Source of the DNA: Skermanella sp. TT6
GTDB taxonomy: Bacteria > Pseudomonadota > Alphaproteobacteria > Azospirillales > Azospirillaceae
Reading direction: 5' to 3'
Assembly (NCBI RefSeq): GCF_016653635.2
Contig: NZ_CP067420.1
Coordinates: forward strand, 3,631,501 to 3,695,500
DNA length: 64,000 nucleotides
The stretch's first letter is position 1. Every line of letters begins with the position of its first letter. The translations under genes and the position numbers were made by a program. Below are positions 43,582 to 56,126 of the stretch, piece by piece. The notes under the pieces were generated by a model. That model searched no databases. It was not told the origin of the DNA and saw only the letters and a list, made by a program, of their open reading frames with translations.

Positions 43582-45423
43582 ATGTCCGGGAAGATTGTTA
43601 ACGCAGGCTTAACCATTCGGTGCCTGCGCTCACACCTCCTCAGCGGTGCCTTCCTGTGCCTTGCCGTCCTGGTCCTGCTCCCTTTCCCGGGTGCCGGTCA
43701 GGCTTCAGCGCGCGACCGGGATACCGCTTACAAATCTGACGAGTCGTCGGCCCCCTGGTCGGTGGACGTTCCGGTCGTACCCAGCCGACAGAGCCGGGCC
43801 GCCACGCACGACTCGCAACTCACCGCGCAGGAGGCGGGGCGCTACCGCCGGATCTTCGAGCTTCAGGACTCCGGCGACTGGAACGCCGCCGACAAGCTGA
43901 TCGGCGAGGTGACCGACATGCGCCTGATCGGGCATGTCGAGTACCAGCGGCTGATGCATCCCTCCTACAAGGCCGGCTATCACGAGCTTCGCGGCTGGCT
44001 GGAACGGTTCGCCGACCATCCCGGGGCCGACAGGGTCTACCAGCTGGCCTTGCGCCGCATGGCCCGGGGCGAGCGCAAGCCGCCGGCCCCGCGGGGCCAG
44101 GCGGCATCCCTGCCCGCCGGGCAGAACGGCGCCTACGCGTCGGATCGCGGGCTCCAGGCCGCCGCCCCGCGGCGGGGCCTCGCGGTCGAGGCACCGATCC
44201 AGGCCGCCAAGGTCGCGGCGGAAGGTCCCGTGCTACCCGCCGGCGCCGTGACCGTCGCAGCATCGGCCGCGGTGGCCGCCCCCCCGAAGCCGGAGCCGGC
44301 GTCCCCGTCGGCCGGCGGGCGAAGCTGGAGCGCCGGCATCGCGGCCTGGCGGATCGGCCAGAACGACAAGGCCGCCCGGCACTTCCAGGCGTTCGCCCAG
44401 GCCGAGTCGGCTTCGCCCTGGGACCGTTCCGCCGGCGCCTACTGGGCCGCCCGGGCGCACCAGCGCGCCCGCCGCGCCGACGAGGCCGCCAGGTGGCTGG
44501 CCGAGGCCGCCCGGCATCCCCGGACCTTCTATGGCCTGATCGCCCGGCAGGCCCTCGGAAACATCTCCGATGCCGGCCTGCGGGAGCCGATCCTGACGCG
44601 GCGCCATGTCCGCGTCCTGGCCGAGCATCCGGCCGGCCGGCGCGCCATAGCCCTGGTCCAGGCCGGCCGGCGCGAGAGCGCGGAGCAGGAGCTGCGCCGG
44701 ATCGAGGCGCGCGGCAACAGGACGCTGGAGCAGGCGCTGGTCGCCCTGGCCGACATGGCCGGCATGCCGTCGCTCGCCATGCGGCTCGGCAGCGTGCTGA
44801 CGGATTCGGACGGAACCGCCTACGACTCGGCGCTCTATCCCCTGCCCCCGTGGGAGCCGCGCGGCGGCTTCACCGTGGACCGGGCGCTGCTGTTCGCCCT
44901 GATGCGCCAGGAAAGCCGGTTCGAGCCGGATGCCCGGAGCGGCGCCGGGGCCAGGGGCCTGATGCAGCTGATGCCCAGCACCGCGAGCTACGTCGCCGGC
45001 AAGCTGACGCCCGATATCCTGGAGCTGACCCGGGGCAAGCCGGACCTGTACGAGCCGGAAGTCAACATGACCCTGGGCCAGCACTATGTGCGCTACCTGC
45101 TGGAGCAGAAGGGGATCGAGGACAACCTGATCCTGACCGTCGCGGCCTACAATGCCGGCCCCGGCAACCTCCAGCGCTGGCGGCGGCGCCTGTCCCAGGT
45201 CAAGGACCCGCTGCTGTTCATCGAGAGCCTGCCCGTCCGGGAGACGCGCACCTTCGTCGAGCAGGTGCTGACCAACTACTGGATCTACAGCCAGCGCCTG
45301 GGCCGGCCCTTGCCGTCCCTGGAGGCCATTGCGGCCGGCCGGTGGCCGGTTTATATGGCAGGGGACGGCGATGCTCCCGCGCCGAAGACAGTTCAGCAGG
45401 TGGCCACCGATGGCAAAGATTGA
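43582..45423 (+). CDS. Soluble lytic murein transglycosylase (Slt70-like)
   Basis: It cleaves peptidoglycan glycan strands in the periplasm. The 613-residue product has a signal sequence (about residues 20-45, GAFLCLAVLVLLPFPGAG), a long alpha-superhelical middle region with TPR-like repeats (about 80-420) and a C-terminal SLT domain. That domain has ALMRQESRFEPDARSG with the catalytic Glu, GLMQLMPST and VAAYNAGPGNLQRW. A low-complexity Ala/Pro stretch lies near residues 175-260. I chose the ATG at 43582. moaB overlaps its end by 14 bp. Confidence 0.87.
   Translation: MSGKIVNAGLTIRCLRSHLLSGAFLCLAVLVLLPFPGAGQASARDRDTAYKSDESSAPWSVDVPVVPSRQSRAATHDSQLTAQEAGRYRRIFELQDSGDWNAADKLIGEVTDMRLIGHVEYQRLMHPSYKAGYHELRGWLERFADHPGADRVYQLALRRMARGERKPPAPRGQAASLPAGQNGAYASDRGLQAAAPRRGLAVEAPIQAAKVAAEGPVLPAGAVTVAASAAVAAPPKPEPASPSAGGRSWSAGIAAWRIGQNDKAARHFQAFAQAESASPWDRSAGAYWAARAHQRARRADEAARWLAEAARHPRTFYGLIARQALGNISDAGLREPILTRRHVRVLAEHPAGRRAIALVQAGRRESAEQELRRIEARGNRTLEQALVALADMAGMPSLAMRLGSVLTDSDGTAYDSALYPLPPWEPRGGFTVDRALLFALMRQESRFEPDARSGAGARGLMQLMPSTASYVAGKLTPDILELTRGKPDLYEPEVNMTLGQHYVRYLLEQKGIEDNLILTVAAYNAGPGNLQRWRRRLSQVKDPLLFIESLPVRETRTFVEQVLTNYWIYSQRLGRPLPSLEAIAAGRWPVYMAGDGDAPAPKTVQQVATDGKD
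43598..43612. promoter_or_regulatory. CtrA-box-like TTAA-N7-TTAA
   Basis: TTAA-N7-TTAA at 43598-43612 matches the full consensus of the alphaproteobacterial cell-cycle regulator CtrA. It lies 16 nt inside the predicted coding region of the transglycosylase gene, with no later in-frame start before the signal peptide. It may be functional or chance. Confidence 0.35.
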
Positions 45424-45958
45424 CGAGTCCCGGCCCTTCCTCGCGGTCAACATCGCGGTCCTGACCGTGTCGGACACGCGGGTCGAGGCAGACGACAGGT
45501 CGGGCAACACCCTGGTGGAGCGCCTGACCGCCGACGGCCACCGCCTCGCCGCCCGCGCGATCGTCAAGGACGACATTCCCTCGATCATCGCCCAGGTCCA
45601 GGCCTGGATCGCCGATCCCGGCATCGACGTGGTGATCTCGACCGGCGGCACCGGCGTGACCGGACGCGACGTGACGCCGGAGGCGTTCCACGCGATCTAC
45701 GACAAGGAGATCCCCGGCTTCGGCGAGCTGTTCCGCATGATCAGCTACGAGAAGGTCGGCACCTCCACGATCCAGAGCAGGGCGACCGGCGGCGTGACCG
45801 GCGGGACCTACCTGTTCGCCCTGCCCGGCTCGCCCAGCGCCTGCCGCGACGCCTGGGACGGCATCCTGAAGTTCCAGCTCGACAACCGGCACCGGCCCTG
45901 CAACCTGGTCGAGCTGATGCCCCGCCTGATGGAGCATGTGAAGCCCGCCGGTGCCTGA
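45410..45958 (+). CDS. moaB: Molybdenum cofactor biosynthesis protein MoaB
   Basis: The 182-residue product belongs to the MogA/MoaB fold that adenylates molybdopterin. It shows NIAVLTVSDTRVEADDRSG, then VVISTGGTGVTGRDVTPEA (about residues 72-90) and the C-terminal ALPGSPSACRDAWDGIL. It overlaps the transglycosylase gene by 14 bp and the next gene by 8 bp. The cofactor would serve enzymes such as the PaoABC-like oxidoreductase. Confidence 0.92.
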   Translation: MAKIDESRPFLAVNIAVLTVSDTRVEADDRSGNTLVERLTADGHRLAARAIVKDDIPSIIAQVQAWIADPGIDVVISTGGTGVTGRDVTPEAFHAIYDKEIPGFGELFRMISYEKVGTSTIQSRATGGVTGGTYLFALPGSPSACRDAWDGILKFQLDNRHRPCNLVELMPRLMEHVKPAGA

Positions 45959-46916
45959 AGGACCCTTGCCTGACCGGCATCTCCCGGCCGCGCTCCGAAA
46001 CCGCCTGGGGCTGGACGCCGATCCGCTGCCGCTGCCGCCCAAGGGTATGGCCCACGCCCATCTGCGCCTGCCGGGCGGCGTTCTGGCGCGGGTGCCGCGC
46101 TGGAGCCAGATCGGCCTCGATCCCGCCGCCAACCTGCGCCACCAGGCGGCCGCCTTCACCCGCGCCGCCCCCGGCGGCCACACGCCGCTCCTGGCAGGCG
46201 TCCTGGAACCCGGCGCGGACCTGCCCATGGGCGCCCTCCTGGTCGAGGAGATCGCCGGGCGCCCGCCGCACCTGCCCGACGACATGCCGGCCATCGCCCG
46301 CGCGCTGGCCTCCCTCCATGTCCTGTCGGCGGAACCGGCGGCCAACCCGATCCAGGCCACCATCCGGGTGATCGAGCGGCAGGCGCCCTGCTTCGCCCGC
46401 GCCGGGCTGGCGCGGGAGACCCTGGCCCACCTCGACGCCGAGCTGGAGTGGGTCCGCACCCTGCCGACGACCCCGGAGCCCCCGGTAGCTTTGGTCGGCA
46501 CCGACACCCATCCCGGCAATTTCCTGATCGACGATCGGGGAAAGGCCTGGTTCGTGGACCTGGAGAAGGCGACCGACGGGCTTCCGGCAATCGACCTGGC
46601 CCACGCCAGCCTCTACACCTCGACCACCTGGGACCCCGATGTGGCCGCGGTCCTTTCCCGCGAGGACACCCGGCGTTTCTACGCCGCCTGGAGCGACGCC
46701 GTCCCGCCGGCCATGGCCGAGGCGGTGCGTCCCTGGTTCGGCATCGCCCGCCGCTTGGTCTGGCTGCGCACCCTGTCCTGGATGGCGCGCTGGAAGGTGG
46801 AAGGATCGGCCGCGTTCGGCGCCGGCATCGACCCGCGCACCGTCGCCCACGTGCGGGAGCGGATCGAAGACTTCTTCGACCCGGCGACGATCGCGCGGGT
46901 GCGGGATAGCCTTTGA
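45951..46916 (+). CDS. Aminoglycoside-phosphotransferase-fold kinase-like protein
   Basis: The 321-residue product has the APH/choline-kinase layout: GTDTHPGNFLIDD (about residues 184-196; the catalytic HxDxxxxN loop is changed to THPGN) and WFVDLEKATDGLPAIDLAH as the metal-binding DxD-like segment. The substrate is unknown; a resistance role is not implied. The GTG start overlaps the moaB stop, so the two are co-translated. Confidence 0.72.
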   Translation: MPEGPLPDRHLPAALRNRLGLDADPLPLPPKGMAHAHLRLPGGVLARVPRWSQIGLDPAANLRHQAAAFTRAAPGGHTPLLAGVLEPGADLPMGALLVEEIAGRPPHLPDDMPAIARALASLHVLSAEPAANPIQATIRVIERQAPCFARAGLARETLAHLDAELEWVRTLPTTPEPPVALVGTDTHPGNFLIDDRGKAWFVDLEKATDGLPAIDLAHASLYTSTTWDPDVAAVLSREDTRRFYAAWSDAVPPAMAEAVRPWFGIARRLVWLRTLSWMARWKVEGSAAFGAGIDPRTVAHVRERIEDFFDPATIARVRDSL

Positions 46917-46961
46917 CCTGAGCGCTTCCCGGCACCGCCCGCCAATGCCTTGACCGGTTCG

Positions 46962-47060
46962 CCGTAGGTCGGCCTTCGCCCGCAGGGCGAACGCCGACAC
47001 CCTGCATCAACGCTCCGGCCATGGTGTCGGCGTCGGCCTTCGGCCGAGGCCGACCTACGA
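46962..47060. repeat. GTAGGTCGGC-type imperfect inverted repeat
   Basis: The left half (46962-47001) begins CCGTAGGTCGGCCT and ends CGCCGACACC; the right half (47023-47060) reads as its reverse with changes and ends GGCCGACCTACGA. The inner part 47028-47059 is almost identical to 13183-13215. It fills most of the gap between the kinase-like gene and the antitoxin gene that reads towards it. Confidence 0.7.
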
Positions 47061-47114
47061 TGGAGCTGTTGAGGGGCCTGGAGGTCGTGTTCCAAAAAAC
47101 GAGAATGCACCGTG

Positions 47115-47420
47115 TCAGGTCCCTGGACCTTCAGGGTCCACGGTGGCGCTGAGACGTAGACCAAGCGAGCGGATCACCTTCAACACGGTTGCGAACTCCG
47201 GATTGCCGCCCGGTGCCAGGGCTTTGTACAACCTCTGTCGCCCCAGCCCGGTGCGGCGCGCCATGTCCGTCATGCCTTTCGCCCGCGCGATATTGCCGAG
47301 CGCTGCCGCGACAAGTTCCGGATCGCCGTCCTCCAGGACAGCTTCCAGGTTTGCGGCGATGCGATCCTCGTTGGTGAGGCTGTCTACGATGTCCCATGGA
47401 CGGGTTTCGGTCTTGGACAT
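47115..47420 (-). CDS. HigA-type antitoxin / addiction-module antidote protein
   Basis: The 101-residue product has a helix-turn-helix of the addiction-module antidote group: MTDMARRTGLGRQRLYKALAPGGNPEFATVLKVI near residues 55-88. It opens SKTETRPWDIVDSLTNEDRI, close to the usual start of these antidotes. The ATG at 47420 has GAGGGATC upstream. The toxin gene that should precede it is reduced to its last codons (47431-47487). Confidence 0.75.
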   Translation of the reverse strand: MSKTETRPWDIVDSLTNEDRIAANLEAVLEDGDPELVAAALGNIARAKGMTDMARRTGLGRQRLYKALAPGGNPEFATVLKVIRSLGLRLSATVDPEGPGT

Positions 47421-47430
47421 GCTCGATCCC

Positions 47431-47487
47431 TCAAAGCGTCCGGGCCAGACGAATAGCAGCCGCGATATCCAGATCCCGAGTACGCCT
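47431..47487 (-). pseudogene. C-terminal remnant of a RelE/HigB-type toxin
   Basis: Reading the minus strand into the TGA at 47433-47431 gives ARRTRDLDIAAAIRLARTL, which fits the conserved C-terminus of addiction-module killer proteins (family pattern: K-x-T-Q-x-x-D-I-x-x-A-x-x-L-A). The stop is 10 bp before the antitoxin start, as in intact pairs. No N-terminal toxin sequence is found upstream; instead the frame runs into a dispersed repeat from 47520. Confidence 0.65.
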
Positions 47488-47519
47488 AGCGCCGCCGGCC
47501 GTTCCACTCGCCGCGCTGT

Positions 47520-47606
47520 GTTGCGCCATGGGCGCAACCTACGGCTCGATGCAGGGCGGAGGTGATGCGGGCCGAAGCTCGTAGGTTGCGCCCATGGCGC
47601 AACGCA
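47520..47606. repeat. Perfect 24-bp inverted repeat, GTTGCGCCATGGGCGCAAC type (copy 2)
   Basis: The arms at 47520-47543 and 47580-47603 are exact reverse complements with a 36-nt loop. Each arm is itself nearly palindromic around CCATGG. From 47544 to 47606 it aligns with 22951-23013. Flanking bases GTTCCACTCGCCGC (47501-47514) resemble the sequence at the right edge of the window (63982-64000), so a further copy may begin there. Confidence 0.8.
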
Positions 47607-47735
47607 CTGGATCAGCCGTCCCGGGCCGATTGACCTGCTCGCGAACCGCTCTAGCCGTTACGGCGCCCCCAAGTCGCACAGGCTGTCGATCTCCTACAAT
47701 CAAGTATCCGCAATGATGGTCCATGCCGACAGCCC

Positions 47736-48815
47736 TCAAAGCAGCGGCAATTGGTCCCCGGGCGCCGGCGGCGGCCTGAACAGCCCGCATTCCAGGTCCC
47801 AGCGCCGCCCATTCAGGCCCAGCCGCCGGCAGGCCAGCTTGAAGCGGCGGGACAGCAGTTCGGCGATCGGGCCGGTGCCGGTCATGCGGGTGCCGAACTC
47901 GGACTGGTAGAGGCCGCCGGCCCGCGCCTGCCGGATCAGGCTCAGCACGCGGTCGGCCCGGTCGGGAACGTGCTCGCGCAGCCATTCCTCGAACAGGTCC
48001 TTTATCTCCAGCGGCAGCCGCAGCAGGATATAGCTGCCGCCGGCGGCTCCCGCCTCCGCGCCGGCCTCCAGGATCGCTTCCAGCTCGTGGTCGTTGAGCC
48101 CCGGCACCATCGGGCTGGCGAGGACCGAGACAGGCACGCCCGCCGCCGTCAATTCCCGGATCGCCTCCAGCCGCCGGGGCGGCGTCGCGGCGCGCGGCTC
48201 CATCCGGCGGGCGAGGTCCCGGTCGAGCGTGGTGACCGACACGGCGACGCTCGCCAGCCGCTTCGCCGCCATCGGAGCCAGGATATCCAGGTCGCGGGTC
48301 ACCAGCGCCGACTTGGTGATGATGCAGACCGGCTGGTTGAAGTCCCGGCAGACCTCCAGCACCGCGCGGGTGATCCGCTCCTCCCGCTCGATCGGCTGGT
48401 AAGGGTCGGTGTTGGCGCCGATCGCCAGCGGCCGGCAGACATAGGATTTCGCGCGCAGCTCCCGCGCCAGCAACTCGGCCGCGTCCCGCTTGCGGAACAG
48501 GCGCGTCTCGAAATCCAGCCCCGGCGACAGCCCCAGATAGGCGTGGGTCGGGCGGGCGAAGCAATAGATGCAGGCGTGCTCGCAGCCGCGATAGGGATTG
48601 ACCGATTGTTCGAACGGGATGTCGGGCGAGCTGTTGCGGGCGATGACGCTGCGGGCGCGGTCGTCCAGGACGGTCGTCCGGACCGGCGGCGGATCCTCGC
48701 CGCCGTTCGCCGTCCAGCCGTCGTCCACCAGCACGCGCCGCTCGCGCTCGAAACGCGAACTCTCGTTGCTGATCGCCCCCCGCCCCTTGAGAGCCCTGCG
48801 CGTGATCTCGTCCAT
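47736..48815 (-). CDS. PA0069-family radical SAM protein
   Basis: The 359-residue product has a radical SAM Cys motif CEHACIYC (about residues 79-86, within VNPYRGCEHACIYCFARP) and the conserved segments AIGANTDPYQPIE and SVTTLDRDLARRMEP. Proteins of this group are distant relatives of spore photoproduct lyase and are often annotated as possible DNA-repair photolyases; function is unproven. A LexA-type box lies 28 bp upstream, which supports a link to DNA damage. Confidence 0.82.
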   Translation of the reverse strand: MDEITRRALKGRGAISNESSRFERERRVLVDDGWTANGGEDPPPVRTTVLDDRARSVIARNSSPDIPFEQSVNPYRGCEHACIYCFARPTHAYLGLSPGLDFETRLFRKRDAAELLARELRAKSYVCRPLAIGANTDPYQPIEREERITRAVLEVCRDFNQPVCIITKSALVTRDLDILAPMAAKRLASVAVSVTTLDRDLARRMEPRAATPPRRLEAIRELTAAGVPVSVLASPMVPGLNDHELEAILEAGAEAGAAGGSYILLRLPLEIKDLFEEWLREHVPDRADRVLSLIRQARAGGLYQSEFGTRMTGTGPIAELLSRRFKLACRRLGLNGRRWDLECGLFRPPPAPGDQLPLL

Positions 48816-48842
48816 GAGGGCCAGGATAGACCGTCGCGAATA

Positions 48843-48857
48843 GAACGTAAAGAGAAC
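48843..48857. promoter_or_regulatory. LexA-type SOS box (GAAC-N7-GAAC)
   Basis: GAAC-N7-GAAC at 48843-48857 fits the alphaproteobacterial LexA consensus exactly (GTTC-N7-GTTC on the other strand). It lies 28 bp upstream of the radical SAM start codon and 195 bp from the divergent glycosyltransferase gene. Confidence 0.6.
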
Positions 48858-49051
48858 ACATTTCTCTTTGATCGAACGCCGGGGCGGTTCGGAGGTAGCC
48901 GGCTGAACCGAATCTTACCTGAACTGAGTAGCTTTCGCTCTGAGTGTTCTAGGGTTGATGTTCTAGGGCCGTTTGGGCGGTGTCGGGGCGGGCATCCCGC
49001 CTGCTAACCAGGAGGACAAATTTAGGTCAAAAGCGCAAAGGTCCACTGCTC

Positions 49052-53655
<4,604 letters not shown>

Positions 53656-53703
53656 TCCACCCTTTATTGTTTCATCGCCGACGCTTGGCTTAGAGGGGGC
53701 GGA

Positions 53704-54135
53704 ATGGTAAATCAGCGCGCCATGAACAAGCTTTTCGCACAAGTCGTCGCCCCGGTGGCGCGCCCCTCCGCCGAGCGGGCGCTCACCCGTGTCTTCATCC
53801 GTGACCTCGTGCTGGACGCGATGATCGGCGCGTACGAGCACGAGCGGGACAAGCCCCAGCGGATCCGCGTCAACCTCGATCTCCAGGTGGAGCTGCGACC
53901 CGGCCCGTCGCGCGACCACCTGCCCGACGTGGTGTCCTACGACACCATGGTCGCGACGGTGAAGGAGATCGTCGCCGCGGGCCACGTCAACCTGTGCGAG
54001 ACGCTGGCCGAGCGCATCGCCGAGCGCCTGCTGATCGACCGCCGGGTGCGCGTCGCGACCGTCCGCGTCGAGAAACTGGACGTCTTCGCCGAAGCGGCCA
54101 GCATCGGCGTCGAGATCGAGCGCCGGCAGACCTGA
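53704..54135 (+). CDS. folB: Dihydroneopterin aldolase
   Basis: The 143-residue product converts dihydroneopterin to 6-hydroxymethyl-dihydropterin in folate synthesis. It has the family pattern RVFIRDLVLDAMIGAYEHER (about residues 28-47), DVVSYDTMVATVKEI and LCETLAERIAERLL with the catalytic region. It follows ccrM by 48 bp. A later ATG (53722) is possible. Confidence 0.9.
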   Translation: MVNQRAMNKLFAQVVAPVARPSAERALTRVFIRDLVLDAMIGAYEHERDKPQRIRVNLDLQVELRPGPSRDHLPDVVSYDTMVATVKEIVAAGHVNLCETLAERIAERLLIDRRVRVATVRVEKLDVFAEAASIGVEIERRQT

Positions 54136-54146
54136 TAAGCCGGATC

Positions 54147-54172
54147 GCGTCCCTGGCGGATGCCGGGGACGC
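54147..54172. terminator. Hairpin downstream of folB
   Basis: A 7-bp stem, GCGTCCC with GGGACGC, encloses a 12-nt loop 11 bp after the folB stop, in the gap where folB and the antitoxin gene converge. A T-run is absent. Confidence 0.4.
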
Positions 54173-54211
54173 GGGGTCGATTGGCGGCGTGCCGCTCTCC
54201 TCGAAGTTGCT

Positions 54212-54517
54212 TCAGCAGCCTTGAGCGGCCTCAGGCATGACGACTCTTTGTACCATGATTTCGCTCTCCTTCCGCATGGCCTGAGCCATGTCGTAGTCGA
54301 GCTGAAGGCCCGCCCAGACTTCAGGCCGAGTGCCGAACGCCTTGGACAGACGAATGGCCATTTCGGGAGAAACTCCCGCTCGCCCGTTCACAAGATCGGA
54401 AAGCGTCTTGCGGCTGACACCCAGGATCTCAGCGCCTTTGGTCACCGTCAGTCCCAATGGCTCAAGACAGTCGTGCTTGATGGTCAGACCCGGATGCGGA
54501 GGGTTCTTCATCAGCAT
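54212..54517 (-). CDS. higA: HigA-family antitoxin (orphan)
   Basis: The 101-residue product opens [20 protein letters not shown] and contains the XRE-type helix-turn-helix [20 protein letters not shown] followed by [14 protein letters not shown] and [14 protein letters not shown], matching HigA. In intact pairs HigB sits immediately upstream; here only about 60 bp of unrelated-looking sequence and then a palindromic repeat are found. The start at 54517 is the family one; the frame is open to 54577. Confidence 0.85.
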   Translation of the reverse strand: MLMKNPPHPGLTIKHDCLEPLGLTVTKGAEILGVSRKTLSDLVNGRAGVSPEMAIRLSKAFGTRPEVWAGLQLDYDMAQAMRKESEIMVQRVVMPEAAQGC

Positions 54518-54593
54518 GTCGCAAGCCCTTCTTATCGTCACCTCTTCGAAACAGAGGCGCGGATTAGTATACCGCAAACTCCTTAATGTTGGG

Positions 54594-54676
54594 CCGTAGG
54601 TCGGCTAGAGCGAAGCGGCAGCCGACAGCAACGCGCCGGCTTCGTCGGCTGCCGCTTCGCTCTAGCCGACCTACGG
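54594..54676. repeat. Perfect 33-bp inverted repeat, 17-nt loop
   Basis: The arms at 54594-54626 and 54644-54676 are exact reverse complements. Both outer ends read CCGTAGGTCGGC, as in the repeats at 46962-47060 and 13183-13215. It ends 16 bp after the dctD stop on the downstream side, and 76 bp upstream of the antitoxin start, so it could terminate dctD transcription. Confidence 0.85.
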
Positions 54677-54692
54677 TTGTACAGGCAAAGCC

Positions 54693-56039
54693 TCACCGGA
54701 ATGTCTCGATCGGCAGGTTCAGGCGCTTCAGGCGGTCGTAGAGCGTCTTGCGCGGTAGCTTCAGGCTGTCGCTGACGGCGCCGATGTTGCCCTGGTGGCG
54801 GGCCATGGCTTCCGAGATCACCGCCCGCTCGAAAGCGTCCACCTGCTCCGCGAAGGACGGCGGCTCGGCGGAGGCGGCGTCGCCCGCCGGGTCGAGCGGA
54901 GTGCCGTGGATGCCCAGCACGAAGCGGTCGGCGACGTTTCGCAGCTCCCGCACGTTGCCGGGCCAGGCATGGGCCATCAGCTGCCGGCGCTGCGCGCTCG
55001 ACAGCACGGGCGCCTCGCGCCGGTACCGTGCCGCCGCCTGGAGCACGAAATGCTCGAACAGCAGCGGCACGTCCTCGCGGCGCTCGCGCAGCGGCGGAAG
55101 CGTCACCGAGATCACGTTCAGCCGGTAATAGAGGTCGCTTCGGAACCGCTGCTGCCGGCTCAGCTCCGCCAAGTCCTCCTTGGTGGCCGCGACGATGCGG
55201 ATGTCGATCGGGATCTCCCGGTTCGATCCCAGCCGTTCGACGACACGCTCCTGCAGCGCCCGCAGCAGCTTGACCTGGAGCGCCAGCGGCATGGACTCGA
55301 TCTCGTCGAGCAGCAGCGTGCCGCCGTCGGCATGTTCCAGCCGGCCGATGCGCTGGCGGCTGGCGCCGGTGAAGGCGCCGGACTCGTGGCCGAAGATCTC
55401 GCTCTCGAACATGGTCTCCGGCATGGCGCCGCAATTGATCGCGACGAAGTTCGCGTCGCGGCGGCGGGAGAACTGGTGGAGGCAGCGGGCGACCAGCTCC
55501 TTGCCGGTACCGGTCTCGCCCAGGATCAGCACGTCGGCCGCCGTGTCGGCGACCTGGAGGATCACCCGCCGGACCTCCTGGATGGCCGGGGACTGGCCGA
55601 GCAGGATGGACTCGATCCCCTCGCGGTCGGACAGCTTCCGGCGCAGCGTCTCGACTTCCAGCGTCAGGGCGCGGCGCTCCAGCGCGCGCTGGACCGAGTT
55701 GACCAGGCGGTCGGTCGGGAAAGGTTTCTCGATGAAGTCGTAGGCCCCGACCCGCATGGCGTCCACCGCCATGGCGATGTCGCCGTGGCCGGTGATCAGC
55801 ACCACCGGCAGCTTGGGATCGACCCGCATGGCGTGGTCCAGCAGCGCCAGCCCGTTCATGCCGGGAAGCCGGACGTCGGTGACGATGACGCCGGGAAAGT
55901 CGGGGTGGATCATGTCGCGGACCGGCTCGGCGGCACCGAAGCCCTTGGCCTCGATGCCGGCGAGCTGGAACGTCTGGATGCTGGCCGCGCGGACCGCGTT
56001 GTCGTCCTCGACCAGCAGCACGGTCAGGCTGTCCTGCAT
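54693..56039 (-). CDS. dctD: Sigma-54-dependent response regulator DctD
   Basis: It activates C4-dicarboxylate transport genes when phosphorylated. The 448-residue product has a receiver domain with the phospho-acceptor Asp in VIVTDVRLPGMNGL (about residue 55), a sigma-54 AAA-plus domain with Walker A GETGTGKE (about 172-179), the sigma-54 contact loop ESGAFTGA and Walker B GGTLLLDEIES, and a C-terminal Fis-type HTH ending NLPIETFR. The usual partner kinase gene dctB is not adjacent. It lies 87 bp downstream of dctA on the same strand. Confidence 0.92.
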   Translation of the reverse strand: MQDSLTVLLVEDDNAVRAASIQTFQLAGIEAKGFGAAEPVRDMIHPDFPGVIVTDVRLPGMNGLALLDHAMRVDPKLPVVLITGHGDIAMAVDAMRVGAYDFIEKPFPTDRLVNSVQRALERRALTLEVETLRRKLSDREGIESILLGQSPAIQEVRRVILQVADTAADVLILGETGTGKELVARCLHQFSRRRDANFVAINCGAMPETMFESEIFGHESGAFTGASRQRIGRLEHADGGTLLLDEIESMPLALQVKLLRALQERVVERLGSNREIPIDIRIVAATKEDLAELSRQQRFRSDLYYRLNVISVTLPPLRERREDVPLLFEHFVLQAAARYRREAPVLSSAQRRQLMAHAWPGNVRELRNVADRFVLGIHGTPLDPAGDAASAEPPSFAEQVDAFERAVISEAMARHQGNIGAVSDSLKLPRKTLYDRLKRLNLPIETFR

Positions 56040-56051
56040 GGCTCGCTCCTT

Positions 56052-56070
56052 CGGCGCCGGTCTGGCGCCG
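56052..56070. terminator. GC hairpin between dctA and dctD
   Basis: A 7-bp stem, CGGCGCC with GGCGCCG, encloses a 5-nt loop, 13 nt upstream of the dctD start. Without a T-run it may limit read-through or affect dctD translation; termination is uncertain. Confidence 0.3.
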
Positions 56071-56126
56071 CCGGACTCTGCGTCAGCAGGACCTCCCGGG
56101 CAAGGTGAAGATAGGCCGGGCGAAGA

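Larger units (their letters stand above)
47421..47735. other. Gap holding the toxin remnant and a repeat
   Basis: This 315-bp stretch between the antitoxin and the radical SAM gene contains the toxin remnant (47431-47487) and the inverted repeat (47520-47606). The remaining 47607-47735 shows no gene or element I recognise. Confidence 0.55.
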
